Positions 34,532-43,267 of a stretch of DNA of 64,000 nt are shown here, in pieces (position 1 is the stretch's first letter; each line of letters starts with the position of its first letter). The position numbers and the translations under genes were made by a program. The stretch spans positions 24,494,991 to 24,558,990 of the forward strand of contig CP136061.1 in assembly GCA_032622095.1 (NCBI GenBank). The letters run 5' to 3'. The stretch is from Siphonodentalium dalli. Taxonomy: Eukaryota; Mollusca; Scaphopoda; Gadilida; Siphonodentaliidae. Below the pieces are notes generated by a model that saw nothing but the letters and a program-made list of their open reading frames with translations, searched no databases and was not told the origin of the DNA.

Positions 34532-36472
34532 TTACAGAATAATACGTTTTTTAGATAGCATTTCTCCCAATTTCTTCCCTCGGCGAAAGACGAGCGCTGG
34601 AGATTGCATTGAAGAGTAGCTCTCATGAGTGGATTTTGAAACAATGTTCCAGTTATTTTTCAACACGTCTTGTATTCTTGATGCACCAGTATGGTATTGT
34701 GTGCAAAAGTACGATTTATTTGATGCAATGAGCCGGTGCTTCTTAGTTAGTTTAGCACGTCGGTCTTTAAATGTCAATGTCTGCAGGGCCGCCGATATTT
34801 CTTTCGGGCTATAGCCTCTGTTTTTTAGCCTATGTTGAAACCCGGAACAACGGTTTATAAATTCCGTTTCAGTAGATGAGTTTCGTAGGTATCGAGTGAA
34901 TTCTCCTATGAGAAATGATTTGAAACAGCTGGAAGGGTGGTTGGACTTCCTATGTAGATACTGGAATGATTCAGTCTTTTTTATGTGACATTTCATGTCA
35001 AGTATTCCAGTATTCATAAATGTCGGACCTTTATATATGTCAAGATCAAGGAAACTGACTTCATTTTCCTCAATTTCATATGTGAATTTTAATAGGTCAT
35101 GGGCATGGTTTGCCATAGAGAAGAAGTCAAGCACCTCTTGGCGCGTAGCATTCCAGATAAGAAAGCCATCATCTCTGTATCTAAAATTTAGTATGCATTT
35201 GTGTGAATGCTCAAAGTTGTCCATAAGCGTTTTGATGTGCTTGTATATGGCCAAATCACAAATTTCAGGTGATGGTACAGCACCTTGTGGTGCGCCCACT
35301 ATTTGTCGATAGCATTTTCCATTAAATGTAAATTCATTACATGTGAGTAATAATTCAGCTATTCTGACAAGTTCGTCAGTTGACGGTCTAGTGATATCAT
35401 ACACCATGTCAGTTGTTGAGTTCAGGTAGAAGCGTAATGAATCTAATAATTCAGAGAATCTCAGATTTGTATAGAGAGAGCAGACATCATATGTCACAAG
35501 TAGTGCATCTTTAGGGATGACGGTTTTTTCAATCACTTCAATCAATTGCCGGGTATCACTTAGGTAGGTTTCTTGTAGGCGAACAATCGGCTTTAGGAAG
35601 TAGTCTAAAAATCGTCCGATCTTTTCAGTTGCGCTTTTGTATTGTGATATAATCGGCCTAACTGGAGGAACGAGTTTTTTACCGCTATCGTTAAAGGCGG
35701 GATCTATATCATTAAGTATGTTCCCTAATTTGTGAATTTTAGGGAGTAGGTATAGATGTGGGGTAATAATCTCCTCACGTCTATTAAATAAATAGGCATA
35801 GGTGGAGTCGTCAATTGATCCACGTTCATGCATGTCATGTACTAGAGTAAGTACTTTGGAATGAGTAATTTTTGTATCAATTGATGATATTTCTTTGTAG
35901 TGTATCCCATCTTGGAGTTGGGTGAGCCCTTCAGTTATATAATCAGCAGTATTCAAAATAACTGTGGTGTTATTTTTATCTGCTTTCATTATAATCAGGT
36001 TGTCATTTCTTTTAAGACTTGTAATCGCCTGTCGTAGGCCTGGCGTAAGATTATCATGGAACGTTTGTTTGTAGTCACAGAGTTCCAATTTACATGCATA
36101 TAGGTAATCCTCAAGGCAGTTGCCTGCTAATGGTGGTACATATGCAGACGGTTTTTTAAAAGGGTGCTCTTTTTTCGTCCAATTGTCAGAGCTTTTGATC
36201 ACGTATTGGATCCTCATGTTTCGTTCGAAGGCCTTAAAGTCCTTCATTGTGGATTTAGTGGCTACCCGGGTGGCCGGAATAAAGTTCAATCCATAACCCA
36301 GTAAGTGAATTTGATCATCGCTCAGACGATGATCAGAAAGGTTTCTGATAAATGATTTTGCTTTGAGCAACTTAGTAGCTGTATTGCGATGGTGTGACCT
36401 TAAGGCCTTCATTTTTTCAATTTTGCGTACATTGCTTCTGTCAGCATGTTTGCGAATGAGTCTGCGACCCAT
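34532..36472 (-). CDS. Penelope-like reverse transcriptase, truncated copy
   Basis: Complete 646-residue frame, identical to the other two RTs, although its element has lost the 5' part. Expression would need an outside promoter or one within the 417 bp left upstream of the ATG. Confidence 0.92.
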   Translation of the reverse strand: MGRRLIRKHADRSNVRKIEKMKALRSHHRNTATKLLKAKSFIRNLSDHRLSDDQIHLLGYGLNFIPATRVATKSTMKDFKAFERNMRIQYVIKSSDNWTKKEHPFKKPSAYVPPLAGNCLEDYLYACKLELCDYKQTFHDNLTPGLRQAITSLKRNDNLIIMKADKNNTTVILNTADYITEGLTQLQDGIHYKEISSIDTKITHSKVLTLVHDMHERGSIDDSTYAYLFNRREEIITPHLYLLPKIHKLGNILNDIDPAFNDSGKKLVPPVRPIISQYKSATEKIGRFLDYFLKPIVRLQETYLSDTRQLIEVIEKTVIPKDALLVTYDVCSLYTNLRFSELLDSLRFYLNSTTDMVYDITRPSTDELVRIAELLLTCNEFTFNGKCYRQIVGAPQGAVPSPEICDLAIYKHIKTLMDNFEHSHKCILNFRYRDDGFLIWNATRQEVLDFFSMANHAHDLLKFTYEIEENEVSFLDLDIYKGPTFMNTGILDMKCHIKKTESFQYLHRKSNHPSSCFKSFLIGEFTRYLRNSSTETEFINRCSGFQHRLKNRGYSPKEISAALQTLTFKDRRAKLTKKHRLIASNKSYFCTQYHTGASRIQDVLKNNWNIVSKSTHESYSSMQSPALVFRRGKKLGEMLSKKRIIL

Positions 36473-36475
36473 TTC

Positions 36476-36862
36476 TCAGTTTGTTTGAGAGCTTGTACAG
36501 AGCGACTGATCAGGGCGATAGTTATAACCCAATGACAGACGGTTCAGCCACACAGTAGCTTGTGTAAAGACTGCCACACTATTGCATGGTAGGCGTTGGT
36601 GGGTAGACAGGTCACGTGATATGATGTCCATGTGTGTAGAAAGGGGGGTGGGGCCGGTACATCTCAATAATATGGCAACACTCTGGTGGTTGTACTCCCC
36701 GGTACATCTCAATAATATGGCATCACTCTGGTGGTTGTACGTGAATATAATAAGGCTGTACATGTAGCTAGATAAATAGCTACCAGACAACTGCACTAAG
36801 AGTACAGTAGTTACTCTGTCCGTGGGTATTATATAAGTATCCATGTGCTTATGCCCATACAT
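36476..36862 (-). other. ORF in frame with RT, truncated copy
   Basis: Third copy of the 128-codon frame. It starts only 27 bp inside the truncation point. Confidence 0.28.
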
Positions 36863-36970
36863 TAGTATATTTGTATATATATGCTGAACCGACTAGTCGA
36901 CGCAACGCGACTTTTGGGCCTCGACTAGTCGACTTTGAAATTCACTAGTCATTTCAACACTAAATAAAAG

Positions 36971-37839
36971 CTGATGTCAGTCAGACAAAAAGATAATACA
37001 AGTGGAGAAGAATTCATATTCTTTGGTGGGAAATCGCGAAAGCGTTCCACACATAAAAATGTCATACCAACTTGCATCCATACTCTATGGAATGCAACAA
37101 AATCAACATCCATTACTTATACCGGTATTTATATTCAACTGAGGCAACTGGCAGATTAAAAGAGCATTTACCGCCAATTTCCAACATCATTCCCATACAT
37201 GTAGCTCGTTGCAAGTTGCGACTACACAATATGGAAGCAAGTAGGGTTAAGTGTGCGATGTCTTGTGTCATAACTTTGACCAACCAATGTCCTGCATTCA
37301 TATTCGACAGCACGGACGCATGTTTGAGTGTAAATATTTCCTAAAGGAACTACTCGTCAATGAGTATATTTTGTAAAGAAAGGGTTAATACCGGTAGGTC
37401 CCTTATGGTGATTGCTAAATACATGTACATGTGGAACCACAACTTGACCATTTAATCATTTTCTAAGAAGTAATGAGCTACATGTACATGTAAATGCAGT
37501 CTGTTTGACAGAAGTCTTCATATGTTGGCTCTTGGTTGATATTGTAGATTGAAAGAAGTGAAAATGTTTGACTATAAAACCCTCTTTACCTGATAGCCGA
37601 AGATACTACTGTTGTACATTTATTTTTAAATCTGGCAAATCGAGGGGTATACCGAGTACGGTATATTAACCAGAAGAAAACTAAATTTTATCAAAATTTT
37701 AGCTAAATACTTTGTATTATATCACATATAATATGAGATTATTAGCAATACCTAGTCAAAAATCTATGTGATAAAGATATCCCTTCGAAATTTCCGCGAT
37801 GCCTGTAATGGGAGAGGTCACTTCAAGTCCGGAAAGAAA
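36971..37839. other. No gene recognised
   Basis: A 90-codon plus-strand frame (37072-37344) contains TGRLKEHL, faintly like a BED or C2H2 zinc-finger helix, but the paired cysteines are absent. I do not call it. Confidence 0.3.
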
Positions 37840-38078
37840 GAATGACACAAGACACGACCAAACCGCGATGTTCCTCCAACAATATACATGTATATACTAA
37901 TATGTCACCTTGACATACAATTTACCTTCCTTTTCCAAAAAAAGAGACATTTAACAAGCCTTTTTCTCGATCAGGCGAATGACCTGTGAAGCAAATGTTA
38001 TGTCAAGTGTCAAGGTGACACATTAGTATATGTGTTGTCTGGGGTAAAATCGCGGTTTGGTCATGTCTTGTGTCATTT
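37840..38078. mobile_element. Foldback element, ~75-bp imperfect inverted ends
   Basis: Left aatgacacaagacacgacca, right its inverse with a few changes. The arms continue through aaccgcgat and actaatatgtcaccttgaca before a central ~90-bp unpaired region. Non-coding, and no clear target duplication. Confidence 0.7.
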
Positions 38079-38113
38079 TCTTCCTTTTCGAACTTAAACA
38101 AAAAACCTCCATT

Positions 38114-38405
38114 GGGCCAAAATTAATTAATTGTTTGTTTGTCCACACCCCTACCCAAAAATTTTCAGGTGGGTAGGTAGGTAGGGATTTTTTTAATTTT
38201 TTTTGCAAGGTGGAATGGCATACTATAAGGGTCCCCTCCATGGTGCAGGCCGAGGGTATTAATAAATAGTCAGTGAATAATTTGATAACAAATTAAAAAT
38301 TTAATAGTTGGAAAAACACAACAAGAACAATAAATAATTATGCTGTTCAGTCACAGTTGCTGGAGTTTATGACCGAAAATGAGCTTCTCAGATAACATAC
38401 CACTA

Positions 38406-38442
<37 letters not shown>

Positions 38443-38570
38443 TTTTTTTTGTTTGTTTAAATTTAAACAAAACAAAAATTTCTCAATCTCAATAAAAGAA
38501 TTTCCAGTCGGCCGTTAAAATCGAGTCGGTCGGGGCGAGGACAAACAAATACCTTTTTAATTATGGCCCT
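38114..38570. repeat. Imperfect inverted-end element with poly-A
   Basis: The left end gggccaaaattaattaattg...tttgtttgtcc resembles the inverse of the right end (ggacaaacaaatac...ttatggccc). Inside are gggtaggtaggtaggg, a run of about 30 A (38408-38437) and a tttaaatttaaa hairpin. The call is tentative, as the ends match only in part. Confidence 0.4.
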
Positions 38571-39080
38571 GCCAGCGGTGGCGAAAGTTGGATTATACAT
38601 TCGATGTATAGTCAATTTTGGACTAAGCAATACCATGCTTCATCTTGTAGGAGCTACCAGTATCTTTAAGTAACTAATCTTTATAGCATGTATTTGTGTA
38701 GTTGGATATTATCCAGACATTAGCTATGTAGGATTACAATTGATGTGTAATAGTAAATATGAATGGACAGTAACAAGTGTTAGATAAGTTTCTGCAACGA
38801 ATTAATGTCTCAGGTGTGGTCTGTCTGTCTAAATGTCAGACACTCAGAATGATACTAGTAATACTGTAAGTGTTTCAGTTAAGTGGTTCATATATGATTG
38901 CTGCATTTTGAAAGAATCAGTGGGGAGAGGGGATGCTTTGCCAGCAGGCCTACATATGTACAAATTTTAGGCGAACGAAAGTTCAGTTCACCTGGTGGTT
39001 ACCAAAAATGAAAATGCCGCGAACTAAAAACAGGTAACGTTTTCTGTAGGTCTCTGACTTATTCTCACCTTAATTATTGC

Positions 39081-39480
39081 TTAACCCTTTACCCAACAAA
39101 CCGGCCAAAACCGGCCAAATAAAGCTTCAACAGCCTAAAATATCTTCGGTCTGTCTCAATAGAACCATACAAATATGGATATCATTGGAACCGGCTGCTT
39201 GACCACATTGTGATGGTTACAGTTATGCCCTGTGCCAATGCATTCTCTTATATATGCGAGTCGACCATAGGTCGCCTCGCATATATAAGAGAATGCATTG
39301 GCCTAAAAAAAATCTTTTTTTAACACTTTTTACCATTTTTTCTTACATTCTTTAACAATTTTATAATTTTTAATGTGTTAAGCCAATGCATTCTCTTATA
39401 TATGCGAGGCGACCTATGGTCGACTCGCATATATAAGAGAATGCATTGGCACAGGGCCCTTCTGTTGGGTAAAGGGTTAA
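39081..39480. mobile_element. DH double-hairpin MITE, type A, intact
   Basis: Perfect TTAACCCTTTACCCAACA on the left and TGTTGGGTAAAGGGTTAA on the right, bounded by TTAA. Hairpins at 39235-39301 and 39382-39449. This is the best reference copy of type A in the window. Confidence 0.92.
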
Positions 39481-39609
39481 TCAAGTCCAAAATGTGACAT
39501 TCAAAATTATTAATTCAATGAGTTGACAATACCAGTTGTAGTGATTATTACAGTTTGTGTAACTCCTCTAGTAACCTACATGTATGGGTTACCTCAAAGA
39601 ACAAACCAG

Positions 39610-40075
39610 GTGAATGAAAAATAGGTTATGCATCATTTTTATGTTTACCCATACCATGTATGGTAAACATAGTGTCGTTGTCCGGATTGACCACTCGTCG
39701 TTCGTCCGTCCGTCCGTCCGTCTGTCCGTCCGTCCGTCCGTCCGTCTGTCCGTCCGTAGACACTTCACGTGTAATGCGATAACTCAAACAGTTTCTATCC
39801 AATCAGAAGCAATTTTTTTATATGGGTATATCAACCCAAAATACAGATCGAGTTCGAATTTGGGTTTGATCCGAGTTTTTGTTACAGAGTTATGGCCCTT
39901 TTTCTACTTAAAATTCACACATTCTGCCATAACTCAAACATTTGTTATCTGATTGGAACCAAATTGAGTTTCACAGCCCAAAATACAGATCTAGTTCGAA
40001 TATGGGTTTGATCCGATTTATTTTAAAGGAGTTATGACCCTTTTTCGAAGAAAAAAATCGATTTAAAAAAAAATA
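39610..40075. repeat. Dispersed repeat with (GTCC)n head
   Basis: A GTCC/GTCT tetranucleotide run (39698-39757) is followed by internal near-repeats: ataactcaaacagtttctat/catttgttatct, aaatacagatc-agttcgaat, gggtttgatccga and gagttatg-ccctttttc. The same phrases occur around 47220-47400 and 60975-61160. It is a multi-copy non-coding family whose class I cannot assign. Confidence 0.6.
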
Positions 40076-40679
40076 TATTTTTAACTTTAATAATAATAAT
40101 AAAAAAAATGTCATTGACATTGTCATTTGTTTTCATTTAGATATTGATGATTATGATACAAGTTGATAAAAAGATTTCCAATGTGTCCCTTTAATTTTTT
40201 TAAATAATTAAAAACAATTATAACCATTATAACTCTGCCAAGGGTACCCCGAATCACCACACCAAATTTGATTAAATCGGTCATTTGGACTACTTACTAG
40301 TAGCTATTGATAAAGCTATATTATTTTCTGATGTCTCTTATGCCAATGTGCAAATAATCTGATAAAGAAGCCTGTGGTATCTAATTTAAAATAAAGATTC
40401 AACAATAAACATCACATGATATTAACAGTAGACTTGGACATCTGTGCTGCAGAGTTATATCTTCAGATGGTCTGATATCATTATAATTGTTATTGGTTTA
40501 ATAGAGGTCAGTGTTCAACATAAACAATTCCTGTGATTTTTTGACAGCTGTGCTATATAACTGATATTAATGGGTCAGTGGTGAGGTTGCTTATCTGTAT
40601 ACTAGGACACGTTATTATTGTAAACTTAAATTGGACTCTCTTAGCCCAAGTATTCCATGTCCAGGGCACACCTACACAT

Positions 40680-40770
40680 TTAACCCACGGACTCGCTGGC
40701 TGTGGCGGTTTAGCATTACAGATCCTGTACCAGTGCATTCTCTTATATAAATGCCAGTGACCCATAAATT
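40680..40770. mobile_element. DH element fragment, type C
   Basis: TTAACCCACGGACTCGCTGG, then ttagcattacagatcctgta and one hairpin arm (cagtgcattctcttatata). Everything after the first hairpin is lost. Confidence 0.6.
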
Positions 40771-41046
40771 CCAATAATTTGTGTTATGTACATTTGTCTA
40801 TAATAGTACATAACAGTATACTCTATAATTCAACACCAAAACTCTCATTTATCCGATCATATTAAATTTTTATCGCCAAGGGATGGGTTAACATCTGCCG
40901 ATCGTGATCGGCCTCTCGTTAAATATGCAGGCCTTCTTTGGGTTCTTGCCCTCCATCATGTGTGTGGGATGGCAGGGGCAGAGTGGAATAAAACGGTCTC
41001 TTTTTGTTTTACACAGTTGTGAGGTAAAACTTATGCTAATACTGTA

Positions 41047-41259
41047 CAGTAATGCCTTAAATAATCAACTCCTTAACCACAGCAGAATTATGGGTAACTT
41101 TTCAGGATTTAGTCCGAAATATGACTTGTTGACATTCACTGGAAAGCTCTCAGTGAGAGCTTTCCGATGAATGGCAACAAGCCATATTTCCGAATAAATC
41201 CTGAAAAGTTACCCATAATTCTGCTGTGGTTAAGGAGACGATTATTTAGGGCATTACTA
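41047..41259. mobile_element. P-family palindromic MITE, full length
   Basis: Starts cagtaatgccttaaataatc and ends ttatttagggcattact. The arms meet at ctctcagtgagag near 41153. Confidence 0.9.
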
Positions 41260-41984
41260 TACCTTCCATGTGTTCAACAAATTCTATGAGTTTGACAGTT
41301 TGTTGTGAGCTTTATCTTTGCCAGTCTAAGTTAACTTCAGACCCACATTAATAGCGGACTTTCTATTTCCCAAACTGCGCGATTCCACGTCAGTAGCGCC
41401 AATCAGAATACACCACTAGTGGCACCAAGATAAATATGTCCAATCAAAACGATCAACTTCGAGCGATCTGACCTAATTTGGTGGGAGACCGTAAGCGTCT
41501 GCAGGAATACGATAGACTTAGTATCAGTTTGAATATAAATATATGTTAACACAAACTGGATCTTTGTGTGAAGTGCCTGAAAAAAATACTTGATCAATCT
41601 GGATCAATCAGATGTATGAGTCAGTTAATTGAGTATCACTTTTCTGTATTTTCCACATTTATTTATAAATACTAACCTGCCTCTTCAAGTTCAACTTCTT
41701 GAATACTTCTGGTGCCACTTCCTGTTGCCCTCAGGTCGGTTCTATAACTTCAGTAAAATTCATATACATGTATTGCATTATGAAAAAGGGACAGTTGAAC
41801 ATTTCTGAAACTATGTTGGATGCCTCTGACTCACCAATTGTCAACTGCAGTGGCATGCCAGAGAACACAATGTTATTGCACCCCTGCACAACATGATGTA
41901 ACCAAGACCGGAACAAGGCACTTAATGAGGCCACACATAATCAACTATCCATTTCTCAGGCCTGCGCTCATAGTCCCGAAACCT

Positions 41985-42270
41985 TGCGAAAACCCTGTGC
42001 CAATGATAAAAAACTGTTTTAGAATGTAAGAAATAATGATAAAAAAATTATAAAAATTATTAAAGAATGTATGAAAAAATGATAAAAAATGATAAAGAAT
42101 GTAAGAAAAAATGTTAAAAAATGATAAAATTGTTAAAGAATGTAAGACAAAATTAGAAAATGATAAAATTGTTTAAGAATATAAGAAAAATTAGAAAAAT
42201 TACTATAGAATTAAGAAAATGTAAGAAAAAAATGGTGTAAAAATTATTTGGCAAATGCATTCTCTTACTA
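41985..42270. mobile_element. Degenerate DH element with expanded A/T spacer
   Basis: Left ttgcgaaaaccctgtgccaa, right caaatgcattctctta. The hairpins are gone and the spacer motif (gaatgtaagaaaaaatgataaaa) has expanded into an irregular array. Confidence 0.6.
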
Positions 42271-42351
42271 TGTGAGATGTTTGGCCTGAGAAATGGGAAA
42301 TTAACTCTCCATGGCCTAAGGAAAACAAAAACACAACCTGGATATACAATG

Positions 42352-42765
42352 TAGTGTGTCTGACATTTGCAGAATGAGGTTCCCAGAGGGTGAATTTAGT
42401 GATGCTATCCTGCACGTTGGGCTAGTTTCACGTAAATCACCCTCTTGGGACCACTTTCTGCTTAGGCCTCAACTGCTATGGGAGACCAACATGAAGGATC
42501 AGAGTTTCACCCATTAGTCACAACGATAATGCATTTTATCTTCTGAAAATTAGGGGATATAGAAACTATACAGAAGGGAAAGGGTAACTAAAAACAATGT
42601 TAATTTGAGACTATAGATACACGTGTACTTCCCAAGTTCTCAGAAGATGAGGCCTTAGCATCATGAGGTCCCCTGAGGGTGAATTTAGTGATGCTAGCGC
42701 AGGATAGCATCACTGAATTCATCCTCTGGGGACCTCTTTCTGTAAATGACAGACACACTATTTAA
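42352..42765. mobile_element. G-family element, long form
   Basis: Left hairpin 42371-42461, an internal segment shared with the copy at 50681 (gcttaggcctcaactgctat and gaaaattaggggatatagaa), right hairpin 42661-42745. Termini gtgtgtctgacatttgcag and its inverse. Hairpins are more diverged than in the short form. Confidence 0.8.
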
Positions 42766-42937
42766 AAGCTTGACGACAAGTACATGTAGGTATGAAGCAT
42801 GTCATGTACACATCTCCGGCTCATGCTTAACATTTGTTCAATATACACTGTATATATACATCCAGGGCAAAGCAGGAAGTGATTGAGGAAAGACAAATGT
42901 TTGATTTGGAACTCCCTGGTTACGAACTTCAACTAAG

Positions 42938-43062
42938 TTCATTTTACCAGTACATGTACACATGCTCTTCATTTTACCAGTACATGTACACATGTTCTTC
43001 ATTTTACCAGTACATGTACACATGCTCTTCATTTTACCAGTACATGTACACATGCTCTTCAT
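42938..43062 (+). repeat. 30-bp minisatellite, about four units
   Basis: The unit ttcattttaccagtacatgt plus acacatgctc is repeated with one C/T change. Each unit carries the palindrome gtacatgtac. Confidence 0.95.
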
Positions 43063-43267
43063 TTTTCCACAAGACTCTATAAAAAGAAGGAAATTTCTGT
43101 CTTGTGACTTATTATCACTCTCTTTACATAAAAAAAGGTTCATTCTCTTAGAAATTTTTATCTTTAGCATTATAATATAGTATGGGTATTATAATGGTCT
43201 GCTACAAAAGTTGAAATGCAAACCCTTGGTTTTAAACTTTTAGAACCTACATGCACTTACGCAGATA

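Larger units (their letters stand above)
33025..36889 (-). mobile_element. Penelope-like element, 5'-truncated copy
   Basis: Matches the 3' 3865 bp of the unit: whole RT, the in-frame upstream ORF and the hammerhead, but no ORF1 or leader. It breaks off at tatatgctgaac, and hAT sequence (cgactagtcgacgc) resumes at 36890. A 5'-truncated copy upstream of a full one is the classic PLE 'pseudo-LTR' arrangement. Confidence 0.92.
21142..36962. mobile_element. hAT-type transposon split by the PLE array
   Basis: Left terminus tagggttgaaacgattaatc, right terminus (reversed) tagtgttgaaatgactagtg. Exact 8-bp duplication AATAAAAG at 21134-21141 and 36963-36970. Internal cgactagtcgac-type repeats lie at both ends. 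Without the array the element is only 387 bp (314 left, 73 right) and shows no transposase frame, so it is a non-autonomous hAT copy that received the retroelement later. Confidence 0.88.

Noticed and set aside
21456-36889. Reading the direct repeats as an LTR retrotransposon
   Set aside because: The repeats are whole units, the RT motifs are Penelope-type, there is no protease, RNase H or integrase, and a hammerhead is present, all pointing to a PLE.
37072-37344. Possible BED/C2H2 finger (TGRLKEHL) just outside the hAT right end
   Set aside because: No paired cysteines upstream in frame and no transposase context.
39940-40020. tRNA- or SINE-like B box (agttcgaatatggg) in the dispersed repeat
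   Set aside because: No matching A box or cloverleaf, and the phrase repeats internally in a way not seen in tRNA-derived SINEs.
42962-43180. Hydrophobic repeat frame (FILPVHVHM) suggesting membrane segments
   Set aside because: Comes from the 30-bp minisatellite; frames are open on both strands because the unit is a multiple of three.
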